Assembly (NCBI RefSeq): GCF_030818575.1
Contig: NZ_JAUTAL010000001.1
Location: forward strand, 806,001 to 870,000
From: Chryseobacterium camelliae
GTDB lineage: Bacteria; Bacteroidota; Bacteroidia; Flavobacteriales; Weeksellaceae
Length of the DNA: 64,000 nt
Reading direction: 5' to 3'
Position 1 is the stretch's first letter, and the number at the start of each line of letters is the position of its first letter. Both the position numbers and the translations under genes were made by a program. Positions 52,931 to 61,913 of this stretch are shown piece by piece. The notes beneath the pieces were generated by a model. It did not search any database. It was not told where the DNA came from and saw nothing but the letters and a program-made list of their open reading frames with translations.

Positions 52931-53362
52931 TTATTTTGTAGAGATGAATAAAGTCTTCTTTCCTTCATAATCCTTGACTTCCATTTTGGCAAGTATATCT
53001 CCGTATACCTTAGTAGCGGTATCGCTGAAAGTATATCCGTCAATAATTACCGGATTATCCTTAGGAATAGCATATTGCTCATTCAGGGAGGATAAAGAAA
53101 TCCTGTCTAGGTTTTCATAGCCGCTTTTAATTTTAAACTCCGAAATCCCGTTATCAGCAATAAAACTGTATTGTTTCAGGTTCTGTGGGAGGTTGGCAGC
53201 GGTCTTATAGACGTTCATGCTCTGGATCACCTCTTTTTTATTATTGAACATATCCACAGTTCCTACAATACCATTGGCTACCGCAAATCTTGTCGCCGTA
53301 TTTTTTTGTGCAAACAGCATGGCTGATGACAGCATTAAAAAGGAGTAAAATAATTTTTTCAT
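52931..53362 (-). CDS. Exported hypothetical protein
   Basis: A 143-residue protein with a signal peptide (MKKLFYSFLMLSSAMLFAQ). The mature part is beta-rich with a repeated theme of KKxxIQSMNVY and IDGYTFSDTATKVYGDILAK, MEVKDYEGKKTLFIST at the end. No family recognised. It lies alone between rarA (convergent) and the DUF2339 gene. Confidence 0.68.
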   Translation of the reverse strand: MKKLFYSFLMLSSAMLFAQKNTATRFAVANGIVGTVDMFNNKKEVIQSMNVYKTAANLPQNLKQYSFIADNGISEFKIKSGYENLDRISLSSLNEQYAIPKDNPVIIDGYTFSDTATKVYGDILAKMEVKDYEGKKTLFISTK

Positions 53363-53469
53363 AATAAAAATTTAGAGCATGATTAAAAACGGGATAAATA
53401 TACTTATTTTTTATCAATAATGAATAAAAATTCTATTTTGAAAATCAAATTGATACAGGGATTTATTAA

Positions 53470-55692
53470 TTATTGAATTTCTTTGTTATTTCTGATCTCT
53501 TCTTTTTCCTTATCCTTAATCAGAGTACTGATTATTATTTTCAACCTCTGGAATATAAATGAGCTGAACAGTAAAATAATCCCTAAAATGATGAAAGCGA
53601 TAATTCTTGATACATGGTCCATCTGCCATACATCGTATATATATAATTTAACGATGGTAATGCCGGTAAGGAAAAAACCGATTTTACGAAGCTCAATCCA
53701 ATCCCTCTTTATTCCGGTATAAATAAAAGCACTGGCAAGCAGCATCCAGATGATGGGAAGGTACAGGATTATATAATGTTTTTGAAGTATATCTTTCTGA
53801 AACCAGCTCTCTGTATTCCCAAGAATATAGAGGTGCCCAATCTCCAGGCTTATAATCACAACCAAAGCAAAGGAACTGATCCGGTAATCGAATCTCGTAC
53901 GGTCTGCTCTTTTCTTTGAGAGAAAGCTCCATAAAGTATAGGTAAAAGGAATAAGGTACAGGGCATATAGGAAATAGAAACTTCCCGGAAGGGTATGATG
54001 CAGAATGTTATCGACTAGAAAGGATCCATTTACGGAAGTATGCTCAATACAAAGGATCAGCAGTAAATACTTGAGTAGAGTTTGTGTAAAGCTATTGATT
54101 TTAAATATTTTGCTGCATAATAACAGTATAAAGATATAGTATACAGTATATATTGCTGCAATACTGTTGATTACTGTTAAAGGTTGCGTCGACGTATGGT
54201 ACAACAGCTCAAAAAGAAGGGTTGCATAGATGAGGCAGTACAAAGCTGCAGAAAGAATGATTTCAGGGAGTGAGTAGGCTGCTTCCTCTGTTGCAGTTTT
54301 CTTTCTGATCATGAAAAGATTTATAGCAGTACTTAAAATCGTCACACAGCTTGTAAAAAATACAGGATTAAAAATCACGGGTAAGTTTTGTTTTTCAAAA
54401 TACTGAGCCCATGTTGCTGTCTGAGCAATCAGAACCAAAGGAAACAGAATGTAAAAGGCATTCCTGAAAACGGTATGTCCGCTTTTTTTCAGGATAAAGA
54501 GCAGCAGTGTAGCCTCGATTGCCCATACGCTGGTAATAAGATGGGTATTGAGTTGTAACGCCGCCGCAACGGTAATCAGGCTGATGGAAAGTGCTGTAAA
54601 CACTGAATAGCTGATCCCGGACCTTTTTGCTTTATGTTCCCGTAAGGCAAGTAAAAGGTTACATAAGGCAAAGATCAGCGGGAAAATAACAACCGGTTCC
54701 AGGTGAAGCTTATTAAAAGTATAAACCAGTCCTGTAATGCTGAAAAAATTAAGGAAAACCAACATCAGTATGTCTGTAGCGCACAGCTTTCGGCCCTTTA
54801 GGTATCCCTGAAGCCCATAGGCATAAAAAACAAAATAAGAGAGGATATAAAAATAAATTGAATCAGTTTCCGTTTTTGATGCAGTCCAATAGAAGAGATA
54901 ACAGTAGGTCAGGATAAAAGAAATCCATCCCGCATGGCTCCAGTTCCTTAACAATACAATGATCAGCATCCCTATGTTCAGGATAGTAATATAAGAGAAC
55001 AGAAAAAGATAATTGCTTTGTCCCGTGCTGATCATCAATGGAGCGGCAAACCCTCCCAATAGGGAAAATACACTGAGTGTTTCACTTTTGTACGCATAGG
55101 AAAAAGCGATTGACAGCAAGGTAATCAAACAGGTAATTGAAAAAGCGGCCTGCTGGGAGAAAAAATGGTAATCCCGGAATGCGATGGTTACGGTAAAATA
55201 TAAAACAGAAATGCCGCCTCCCGTAATAACGGAGGAAAATATGGGATAATTTTTCCTTAACGGGTATCCTATTCCAATAATCACCAGTCCAGCTATGAAA
55301 CCTATGGATATCCTTGCCGTTTCTCCGATCCAGTTATTGTCTATCGCATATTTGATAAAATAACCAATTCCCAGTACGAGCGTAAAAATGCCGATAACCG
55401 TAAGTGCATTTTGTGCAAAGAACTCAGATAATTGAGAAAGCCAGGATGTTCTGTCCTTAAATTGATCGTTATCATCATCAGGCATCACTGGCTGAGCCTT
55501 TGGACTTTCCTGCAGAGCTTTTTGGGCGGTAGGTTTTTCGGGCATTCCCGGTAAAGGTTCTGAATTGATAGGTGCCCCGGCAGACTGATTCTTGATCTTG
55601 CGGATTTCATTGTCCAGGCGGTTGATCTTTTGATTCATCCGGTAAAGAATGAATAAGATGACGATCAGTATGATAAAAAAGATATAGTTCAT
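53470..55692 (-). CDS. DUF2339 multi-spanning membrane protein
   Basis: A 740-residue protein with about twenty or more hydrophobic helices. It starts with a membrane helix, a short coiled-coil-like part (RMNQKINRLDNEIRKIKNQ), a Pro-rich linker and then an uninterrupted run of transmembrane segments from LSQLSEFFAQNALTVIGIFT onward, with GFIAGLVIIGIGYPLRKNYP and GGGISVLYFTVTIAFRDYHF as in DUF2339 proteins. The last residues are polar (KDKEKEEIRNNKEIQ). Function unknown in all family members I know of. Confidence 0.82.
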   Translation of the reverse strand: MNYIFFIILIVILFILYRMNQKINRLDNEIRKIKNQSAGAPINSEPLPGMPEKPTAQKALQESPKAQPVMPDDDNDQFKDRTSWLSQLSEFFAQNALTVIGIFTLVLGIGYFIKYAIDNNWIGETARISIGFIAGLVIIGIGYPLRKNYPIFSSVITGGGISVLYFTVTIAFRDYHFFSQQAAFSITCLITLLSIAFSYAYKSETLSVFSLLGGFAAPLMISTGQSNYLFLFSYITILNIGMLIIVLLRNWSHAGWISFILTYCYLFYWTASKTETDSIYFYILSYFVFYAYGLQGYLKGRKLCATDILMLVFLNFFSITGLVYTFNKLHLEPVVIFPLIFALCNLLLALREHKAKRSGISYSVFTALSISLITVAAALQLNTHLITSVWAIEATLLLFILKKSGHTVFRNAFYILFPLVLIAQTATWAQYFEKQNLPVIFNPVFFTSCVTILSTAINLFMIRKKTATEEAAYSLPEIILSAALYCLIYATLLFELLYHTSTQPLTVINSIAAIYTVYYIFILLLCSKIFKINSFTQTLLKYLLLILCIEHTSVNGSFLVDNILHHTLPGSFYFLYALYLIPFTYTLWSFLSKKRADRTRFDYRISSFALVVIISLEIGHLYILGNTESWFQKDILQKHYIILYLPIIWMLLASAFIYTGIKRDWIELRKIGFFLTGITIVKLYIYDVWQMDHVSRIIAFIILGIILLFSSFIFQRLKIIISTLIKDKEKEEIRNNKEIQ

Positions 55693-55741
55693 TAGGGAGC
55701 ACTCTTTTCAAATATACACAATTTGATGGTTAATATAAATA

Positions 55742-55775
55742 ATTAATCCACCATACAAGCGTATGATGGATTAAT
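55742..55775. terminator. Hairpin between DUF2339 and C1q-like genes
   Basis: ATTAATCCA (55742-55750) pairs with TGGATTAAT (55767-55775), with a further CATA/TATG inside. It follows the C1q-like gene on the minus strand; the T-tract is weak. Confidence 0.5.
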
Positions 55776-55803
55776 CGTGTAGAGTTATTAAGCTATATGT
55801 TTT

Positions 55804-56520
55804 TTAGTCGGATATCTTATAAATATAAAAGGATGAGGTACTCGTAGATAATATAGAGGCATCAAGGAGACTAGATCCTGTAAGCCCAAATGAAATTTTG
55901 TCTCCGGCTTGTAAAGGATAGAGGGAATTCACGCTGCTCTCAGAAATGGTTAAGCTTAAAAGAATAAGATTGGCACCGGTAAATGAGCGGCTGTCAATCA
56001 ATGTAGCAACGCCGGCTCTGGTCCTTACGATCCCTACACCCGGTGAATTGGCTAATAATGCAGCCTGTAGTCCTGTGCCATACCGGAAGTAAAAACCTAT
56101 AGCATAAACTCCTGTAGAAGGTACAGTATAGGTATTGTCGGTATCTGAGAATAAAGCTGAACTTCCAATCGTTCTTTCTGAATTAACAAAATTAACAGCA
56201 CGGAAACCGGAAGGGAAAAGTCCCAGGCTCAAAAGCGTTACGTTTCCTGAAGCCTTCTTGGCAGCATATACTGTACTGTTACTTGCTGTGCCACTGCCTC
56301 CGGAAAGAAGGGCAGGATCTAAACTCGAAATTTCCGAGTTCGACTGATTAATTGCTAAAACCTGATAGCCTGATACACTTGATCCTGTAGGAACTTGTCT
56401 GATTATAACATTACCGTTAACATCCAAAGTTGACTGCGGCGTTGTAGTATTGATCCCAACTTGGGAGAAAACAGGTATTGCGGCCAAAGACATAAGCAGA
56501 TTGTAAAACTTTGTTTTCAT
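55804..56520 (-). CDS. Secreted QVGINT protein with C1q-like C-terminal domain
   Basis: A 238-residue exported protein. Signal peptide cleaves before QVGINTTTPQSTLDVNGNVI. A short linker follows and the C-terminal 130 residues resemble a C1q/TNF-like jelly roll: TYTVPSTGVYAIGFYFRYG, a middle strand pair and LYPLQAGDKISFGLTGSSLL, ending SSFYIYKISD. It is probably exposed on the surface as an oligomer; ligand unknown. Several minus-strand TAnnTTTG elements lie upstream (56597-56590, 56623-56616). Confidence 0.78.
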   Translation of the reverse strand: MKTKFYNLLMSLAAIPVFSQVGINTTTPQSTLDVNGNVIIRQVPTGSSVSGYQVLAINQSNSEISSLDPALLSGGSGTASNSTVYAAKKASGNVTLLSLGLFPSGFRAVNFVNSERTIGSSALFSDTDNTYTVPSTGVYAIGFYFRYGTGLQAALLANSPGVGIVRTRAGVATLIDSRSFTGANLILLSLTISESSVNSLYPLQAGDKISFGLTGSSLLDASILSTSTSSFYIYKISD

Positions 56521-57012
56521 GATAAAGTGATTAATAGTTAATATTTATTGTAAGATTAGTTTCCTCAAATGCAGCAAAAATTATGCCTCCAAATGTAAAT
56601 TTTTTTTACATTTGACAAATCTAAAGTTAATGATTTTAATTTAAATTAATTTTAATATTAAAAAATTTAACTAAAAATTCTGGTGTTGCTAATTTAAAAC
56701 TATTTTTTTTAAATCAAAACAAATTTATGTCACTTTTTATTGATTTCCAGAAAACTTCTGTCAAAAAAGATGGTATTCCTGAAATTGAAAATTAATTACC
56801 CTTTAAAATACGGTGACGAATAGTCATATCATATAATCATGATATGGTAACGATCATTCACCCGAATCAGAACAAAAGCGGAGCGAATACCGATACATGT
56901 ATTAATAGTTAAATATAGCAAAAATAGAAGAGATTTAAAATTATGAAAAGAAATTCGTAACGCTTTTCTACAGTGTATTCATGAACTCTTATGGATCATG
57001 AACAGCATAAAA
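56521..57012. other. AT-rich upstream region of the C1q-like gene
   Basis: About 490 bases. It contains a 25-bp perfect inverted repeat at 56590-56614 made of CAAATGTAAA and TTTACATTTG around a T spacer; each half includes TACATTTG, so a promoter element points each way. A third element (TAGATTTG, minus, 56623-56616) overlaps. No gene on the plus strand is supported. The rest, 56640-57000, shows nothing further. Confidence 0.55.
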
Positions 57013-57036
57013 AAGCCATCTGAATAAGATGGCCAA
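57013..57036 (-). terminator. pheA terminator
   Basis: Minus strand GCCATCT and AGATGGC around TATTC, followed by a T run (plus-strand A run before 57015). Confidence 0.8.
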
Positions 57037-57050
57037 GTGATTTTCGTATA

Positions 57051-57902
57051 TCAGGCTTCCAGGAGAAATTCCTTATAACTTCCGAGAAAATCAACATCAG
57101 CATGGATGGATTGTAATTCTTTCAAAGCATTTTCATGCAGAACCGATTCCCATTTTCCTGCGATATTGATGTAGAAGAAGTAATTTCCCAGGCCGGTTTT
57201 TAAAGTCCTGGATTCTATCTTGCTTAAATTCATCTTCCTCCAGGCAAACACAGATAATACCTGATGCAGGCCACCGGCATGATCCTCAGGAAGGGTAACC
57301 AGCAGTCCGGATTTTTCACCCAGTACTTCCAGCTGTGTGTTATCATAGGATTCATCACCTTTTGATATGATAATAAACCGGGTATGGTTCTGCTCAAAAT
57401 CCTGAATGTTATGGTGAATGATGTTCAGTCCGTAAAGGTTGGCGGCAAACTGATTGGCCACTGCTGCAATATTCAGTTCCGGATTTTCAGACACCATCAG
57501 GGCTGCGGCGGCTGTAGATGAAAAATCCTGCCGTAAAGCGTCCTTATAATTGGTATCAAGGAAATGAAATGTCTGCGCCAGTGCCTGGGGATGAGAATAT
57601 ATTTTTTCTACCTTCCGGCTTTCATTATCCGGATGGATCATCAGGTGATGGGCAATCGGCATTACGCCTTCCGCTTCTATTTTTATCGCTGGGATCCTGT
57701 AAAGATAATCCAGGGTCATGGATACCGTCCCTTCAATGGAATTCTCCAGCGGTACCACAGCTTTATCGGCAAGCCCGTTTTCCACCGCGTGGAAGCAGTC
57801 CAGGATATTGGCTTTCGGAACCAGTTCATCATGCGGGAAAAGTTGAGTGGCTGCAAGTTGGGTAAAACTTGCCTGCGGTCCTAAAAATGCGATCTTCATC
57901 AT
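57051..57902 (-). CDS. pheA: Prephenate dehydratase
   Basis: Converts prephenate to phenylpyruvate for phenylalanine synthesis. The 283-residue monofunctional protein has the PDT domain (MKIAFLGPQASFTQLAATQL, VVPLENSIEGTVSMTLDYLY, and the TRF motif in QNHTRFIIISKG) and a C-terminal ACT domain that senses Phe (LLVTLPEDHAGGLHQVLSVF and KIESRTLK, the ESR motif). There is no chorismate mutase domain, unlike E. coli PheA. It follows a thioesterase gene by six bases. No leader peptide of the type seen at trpE was found. Confidence 0.93.
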   Translation of the reverse strand: MMKIAFLGPQASFTQLAATQLFPHDELVPKANILDCFHAVENGLADKAVVPLENSIEGTVSMTLDYLYRIPAIKIEAEGVMPIAHHLMIHPDNESRKVEKIYSHPQALAQTFHFLDTNYKDALRQDFSSTAAAALMVSENPELNIAAVANQFAANLYGLNIIHHNIQDFEQNHTRFIIISKGDESYDNTQLEVLGEKSGLLVTLPEDHAGGLHQVLSVFAWRKMNLSKIESRTLKTGLGNYFFYINIAGKWESVLHENALKELQSIHADVDFLGSYKEFLLEA

Positions 57903-57908
57903 ATGTAT

Positions 57909-58319
57909 TTAATGTTTCCAGTTTTTTTCAATCAATTCCAGTAAATAGTCCGGACATTTCACAACCTTTTGGGTAGCAGCGTCCAGGAAAAAAAGGGTAG
58001 TGGAGGCTTCAGTAATTTTTGTCCCTTCTTCATTAAAGATCTCATATTCGAATTCAATCCTCACACCCGGCATTTTTTTTACAAAGGTATGAATCTCTAA
58101 TTTCTGATCATATAAAGCAGGTTTTAAATACTTAATTTTATACTCAGAAACCGGTAGCCAAATTCCCTGGTTTTCAATCTCATTATACGACATTCCTATG
58201 CTCCTGAAAAGTTCCACGCGGCCCACTTCAAAGTACTCTGCATAATTACCGTAGTAGACATATTTCATAGGATCTGTTTCTCCGTAACGTACTCGTAATG
58301 AGTGTTTTGTGTGTATCAT
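57909..58319 (-). CDS. Acyl-CoA thioesterase (4HBT/YbgC type)
   Basis: A 136-residue hotdog-fold protein: HSLRVRYGETDPMKYVYYGN YAEYFE spans the 4HBT active-site helix, with the nucleophile-activating Asp in ETDPM (replacing the usual DTDxxG) and later IEFEYEIFNEEG and TTLFFLDAATQKVV. It should hydrolyse short acyl or aromatic CoA esters. Start at 58319: TATATTTG (minus, 58349-58342) sits two bases from the earlier ATG at 58340, making that start unlikely. Probably co-transcribed with pheA. Confidence 0.82.
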   Translation of the reverse strand: MIHTKHSLRVRYGETDPMKYVYYGNYAEYFEVGRVELFRSIGMSYNEIENQGIWLPVSEYKIKYLKPALYDQKLEIHTFVKKMPGVRIEFEYEIFNEEGTKITEASTTLFFLDAATQKVVKCPDYLLELIEKNWKH

Positions 58320-58341
58320 AATGAGGCTTAATTTATACATA

Positions 58342-58349
58342 CAAATATA
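58342..58349 (-). promoter_or_regulatory. Promoter -7 element of the thioesterase-pheA unit
   Basis: Minus strand TATATTTG, a match to TAnnTTTG, about 22 bases before the ATG at 58319. Confidence 0.6.
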
Positions 58350-58457
58350 TTTTTAAATAATCAATACCTGCAAAATTTTTTTTTGAAAATAAAAAATTGG
58401 ACCTTTGTCTTCCTTCTACAAAACGTACTAATCTAAAGAATAATCTGGGCATAAATT

Positions 58458-59912
58458 ATGGATGAAAATTTAATGTTGATATGGCAGAACTGCCTTCAGT
58501 TTATGCGGGACAATCTCAACGCTGCTGAAGATAATTCTGATTTAAAAAAACTCGAGAAATCCTTCGACCTTCTGTTTGATAAAGTTCAGCCAATTTCTTT
58601 GGTGGACAATAATCTTACTTTGATGGTACCGAGTGATTTCTACAAAGAATATATTGAAGACAATTACCTGTCTTTGCTTTCGGCTGCCCTTAAGAAAAAC
58701 ATCGGAAAAGGGGTTAAGCTGTGGTATTCTGTTATGGAAAACAAGCCGGCAGGGCTGGAAAAACCTGTCACTATGAATATGAAAGGCAAAAGTGTTCCTA
58801 CGCCCAAAGTTCAGGAAACTTTGCCACCGGGCTTTTCATCCAATATCGTTAATCCTTTTGTTGTTCCCGGAATAAAAAAGGTTAATATTGATTCCAATCT
58901 GAAGTCCGATTTTTCTTTTGATAACTATGTAGAAGGAGAAAGCAACAAGTTTGCGGCAACCGTAGCAAGGTCTATTGCAAAAAGGCCTGGTGCTACAGCA
59001 TTCAACCCATTATTCTTATACGGAGGATATGGAGTAGGGAAAACCCACCTTGGACAGGCGGTAGGTCTGGAAGTAAAAAACCAGTTCCCGGATAAAGTGG
59101 TCTTATACCTTTCTTCAGAGAAATTTATCCAACAGTTTATTTCTGCGGCGAAAGCCCATAAGCAAACTGAATTTGCCAACTTCTACCAGATGGTAGATGT
59201 GCTGATTATCGATGATATTCAGTTCCTTTCCGGAAAATCTGCTACCCAGGACAGTTTCTTCCATATTTTCGATTACCTGCACCAGAACGGAAAACAGATT
59301 ATCCTGACTTCCGATAAGGCGCCGGCAGATATTATGGATATTCAGGACAGGATTGTATCCCGTTTCAAATGGGGTCTTTCTGCAGAGATCAAATCCCCGG
59401 ATTATGATACCCGTAAAAAGATCATCATCAACAAACTGAGCAGAGACGGTATCGTTCTTACCGACGACATGCTGGATTTCCTTGCTTCTGAAACCAAGAC
59501 CAATGTAAGAGAGCTGATCGGGGTGATCAATTCCGTGATTGCCTACTCAACCATTTATAAGTCTGACCTGAGCCTGGAACTGTTGAAGGATACCATCAAT
59601 AAGATTGCGGCCAACCAGAAAAAAGTCATCAACATCCCGTATATCCAGGAAGTGGTGTGCGATTATTTCGGAATCAAAAGAGAGCAGCTGCTTTCAAAAA
59701 CCAGAAAAAGGGAAATTGCCCTTCCAAGACAGCTGGCCATGTATTTTGCCAAAGAATTCACCAACGCCACCTTTACTAAAATCGGTGAAGAGATGGGAGG
59801 GAAAGACCATTCAACGGTAATGTACGCCTGCGATACCATTAAAGATGTCTCTAAAATCGATAAGGAAGTAAAAAAATATGTAAAGGAGCTTACTGAAAAA
59901 ATAAAGCACTAA
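58458..59912 (+). CDS. dnaA: Chromosomal replication initiator protein DnaA
   Basis: Binds DnaA boxes at oriC and opens the duplex. The 484-residue protein has domain I (about 1-90), a linker, the AAA+ domain with Walker A GGYGVGKTHLGQAV and Walker B VLIIDDIQFLSGK, and the C-terminal DNA-binding domain with the signature GGKDHSTVMYACDTI. All parts are present. A near-consensus GACCTTTG lies about 50 bases upstream. No cluster of TTATCCACA boxes was seen on either side within the window, so the origin is not necessarily here. Confidence 0.96.
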   Translation: MDENLMLIWQNCLQFMRDNLNAAEDNSDLKKLEKSFDLLFDKVQPISLVDNNLTLMVPSDFYKEYIEDNYLSLLSAALKKNIGKGVKLWYSVMENKPAGLEKPVTMNMKGKSVPTPKVQETLPPGFSSNIVNPFVVPGIKKVNIDSNLKSDFSFDNYVEGESNKFAATVARSIAKRPGATAFNPLFLYGGYGVGKTHLGQAVGLEVKNQFPDKVVLYLSSEKFIQQFISAAKAHKQTEFANFYQMVDVLIIDDIQFLSGKSATQDSFFHIFDYLHQNGKQIILTSDKAPADIMDIQDRIVSRFKWGLSAEIKSPDYDTRKKIIINKLSRDGIVLTDDMLDFLASETKTNVRELIGVINSVIAYSTIYKSDLSLELLKDTINKIAANQKKVINIPYIQEVVCDYFGIKREQLLSKTRKREIALPRQLAMYFAKEFTNATFTKIGEEMGGKDHSTVMYACDTIKDVSKIDKEVKKYVKELTEKIKH

Positions 59913-59937
59913 ACTTTGCATCTGCATACATCGAAAA

Positions 59938-59967
59938 ATGAAGAATATCCGTATTCTTCATTTTTTG
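59938..59967 (+). terminator. dnaA terminator
   Basis: ATGAAGAATA and TATTCTTCAT form a 10-bp stem with loop TCCG, then a T run. Confidence 0.85.
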
Positions 59968-60017
59968 TTTAGTTTTGTAAGCTAAAAATGATTTAACATT
60001 TAAAAAGTAACGAACTG

Positions 60018-60476
60018 ATGAACATACTGATGGTCTGCCTGGGAAACATCTGCCGTAGCCCGCTTGCCGAAGGAATTATGAAAACCAAACTTCCGGAAGG
60101 ATTCTTCGTAGATTCTGCAGGAACCATTTCACAACATGAAGGCGAGCACCCGGACAGAAGAGCTGTTAAAACTGCCGCCAATCATGGAATAGATATTTCC
60201 AGACAGGTTTCCAGGCCAATTACTTCCCAGGATTTTCAGGATTTTGATAAAATCTACTGCATGGATATTGATGTGTACGAAGATGTGATATCCAAAGCCG
60301 CTGATGAAGGACAGCGCCGGAAAACAGCCCTTTTCCTTGAGGCTGCCGGAAACCATGAGAATGCTGAAGTACCAGATCCTTACTGGGGCGATATGAAAGA
60401 TTTTGAAGACGTATACCAGCTGCTCGACAGAGGTTGTGAACAGATTGCCCGTCAGTTACAAAGCCGTTCATTATAA
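60018..60476 (+). CDS. Low molecular weight protein-tyrosine phosphatase
   Basis: A 152-residue enzyme that removes phosphate from tyrosine in proteins (or arginine in some relatives). The P-loop is VCLGNICRSPLAEG with nucleophile Cys 7 and Arg 13, and the general acid Asp lies in EVPDPYWGDMKDFEDVYQLL. The length is standard. No tyrosine kinase or capsule genes are adjacent. The RsmI-like gene follows after 68 bases. Confidence 0.92.
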   Translation: MNILMVCLGNICRSPLAEGIMKTKLPEGFFVDSAGTISQHEGEHPDRRAVKTAANHGIDISRQVSRPITSQDFQDFDKIYCMDIDVYEDVISKAADEGQRRKTALFLEAAGNHENAEVPDPYWGDMKDFEDVYQLLDRGCEQIARQLQSRSL

Positions 60477-60544
60477 ATTTCAACATCTGAATTTACCATT
60501 CACCATTTAAGATTGATTATATAACCCACAACTCATAACTTCCA

Positions 60545-61243
60545 ATGCTTTTCCTTCTCCCTGCCTACCTTTCCGAAAACACGTCCATCACTCATTTTTC
60601 ACCGGTGATCAGAGATTACATCATGCAGACCGACTATTTCTTTGTTGAAAACGAAAAGACAGCAAGAAAAGTGGTGAAATTCTTTGCCCCTGAAAAAAAA
60701 CAGTCTGATCTGAAGCTTTTTCTTCTGGATAAGTATACGGAAAATGCAGACATTAAAGAGGCTCAGGAACTTATGCTGAAAGGGCAGGATTTCGGGTTGC
60801 TGTCTGAAGCCGGACTTCCCTGTATTGCAGATCCCGGCAACCTGATGGTAAAGTGGTGCCATGAGAAAAACATCAGGGTTATTCCCATTTCAGGCCCTTC
60901 CTCTATTATTCTGGCTTTAATTTCCAGCGGATTTAATGGTCAGGAATTTACTTTCAACGGTTATCTTCCTATTGATAAGGGCGAGAAGAAAAAACACATC
61001 CAGCATCTGGAAGCCATGGTGCAGAAAACCGGATATTCCCAGATCTTCATGGAGACACCCTACCGCAATAATCAGCTGCTGGAAGACCTGATCAAATTCC
61101 TGTCTCCTAATACCAGACTCTGCATCGCGGCCAATATCAACGATCCGGAAGACGAGTTCATCAAAACAAAAACAATGAAAGACTGGCAGAAACAAAAACC
61201 AGAGCTGCATAAGATACCGGCAGTATTTGTACTGGGGAAATAA
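60545..61243 (+). CDS. RsmI-like SAM-dependent methyltransferase
   Basis: A 232-residue tetrapyrrole-methylase-fold protein. SAM-binding segments are LLSEAGLPCIADPGNLMVKW and VIPISGPSSIILALISSGFN, and FNGYLPIDKGEKKKHIQHLE with IFMETPYRN match RsmI, which 2'-O-methylates C1402 of 16S rRNA. It is shorter than E. coli RsmI (286), because the N-terminus starts further in (MLFLLPAYLSENTSITHFSP) and lacks the usual VVATPIGNLGD segment, so it belongs to the short branch found in Bacteroidota whose target may differ. Confidence 0.82.
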   Translation: MLFLLPAYLSENTSITHFSPVIRDYIMQTDYFFVENEKTARKVVKFFAPEKKQSDLKLFLLDKYTENADIKEAQELMLKGQDFGLLSEAGLPCIADPGNLMVKWCHEKNIRVIPISGPSSIILALISSGFNGQEFTFNGYLPIDKGEKKKHIQHLEAMVQKTGYSQIFMETPYRNNQLLEDLIKFLSPNTRLCIAANINDPEDEFIKTKTMKDWQKQKPELHKIPAVFVLGK

Positions 61244-61449
61244 CAATTTTATAAAAAATAATACTAGGGTGGCATTTTTGAACGGATTGCTCATTAAAAA
61301 TGTGTCATAGCATCGTTTATCAGAACAACATAGCAATATCCTTCACTTAATCTAACTTATCATAAATAATACTACTTTTTAACAGGCTGTTAACGTATGC
61401 TTTGCATCATTCTTGTTAATCTTAGCACATAACATCAAAAATCAAAATT

Positions 61450-61827
61450 ATGTCAGAAAAAAAATTAGCAGGGATCTGGATGGATAAAGAAAAGGCTATT
61501 GTCGTTAAAAACCATGATGCGCAGAATGCATTTAAATTCTTCCTCTGTAACCCTGTGAAAGCTGAAATACAGCATGGAAACTCCAGTGAGAATGCGGGTA
61601 ACAATGCTGAAAAAACAAATAAAGCCAAATATTTCAAAGAGGTTGAACACCTGTTGATTAATTCCCAGGAAGTGTATATTACCGGTCCGGGGAACATTCA
61701 GGAAGAGTTTAAGAACTACCTCCATGAGACGGCACAATTCAAAAATTTAAAAGTTCATCTCGACACTGCACAGCAGATGAGTGATGAGCAGGTACTTGAA
61801 AAAGTCAAGGAATATTTCAATGCTTAA
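61450..61827 (+). CDS. Small eRF1-domain-like hypothetical protein
   Basis: A 125-residue protein. It begins KLAGIWMDKEKAIVVKNHDA and has YFKEVEHLLINSQEVYITGP then GNIQEEFKNYLHETAQ, resembling the GPG-containing segment of eRF1/pelota-like domains that have bacterial (baeRF-type) relatives. No GGQ motif is present, so peptide release activity is not indicated. It may bind ribosomes under stress, which is inference. It ends shortly before a perfect hairpin terminator; 61244-61449 contains no other gene. Confidence 0.6.
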   Translation: MSEKKLAGIWMDKEKAIVVKNHDAQNAFKFFLCNPVKAEIQHGNSSENAGNNAEKTNKAKYFKEVEHLLINSQEVYITGPGNIQEEFKNYLHETAQFKNLKVHLDTAQQMSDEQVLEKVKEYFNA

Positions 61828-61850
61828 AAATGATAATGCAATATTAACGG

Positions 61851-61880
61851 ATCCGGATGTCGAAGACATCCGGATTTTTA
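61851..61880. terminator. Terminator between eRF1-like gene and barrel gene
   Basis: ATCCGGATGTC and GACATCCGGAT pair perfectly over 11 bp with loop GAA, followed by T run. It faces the convergent barrel gene. Confidence 0.85.
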
Positions 61881-61913
61881 TTTTATGTATTAAAAAATCA
61901 TATGAGAGGAAAA

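Noticed and set aside
57903..58341. Phenylalanine leader peptide ahead of pheA
   Set aside because: No short frame with repeated Phe codons followed by a terminator was found; pheA follows a thioesterase gene within six bases.
58320..58457. oriC next to dnaA
   Set aside because: No cluster of DnaA boxes or AT-rich repeats seen on either side of dnaA.
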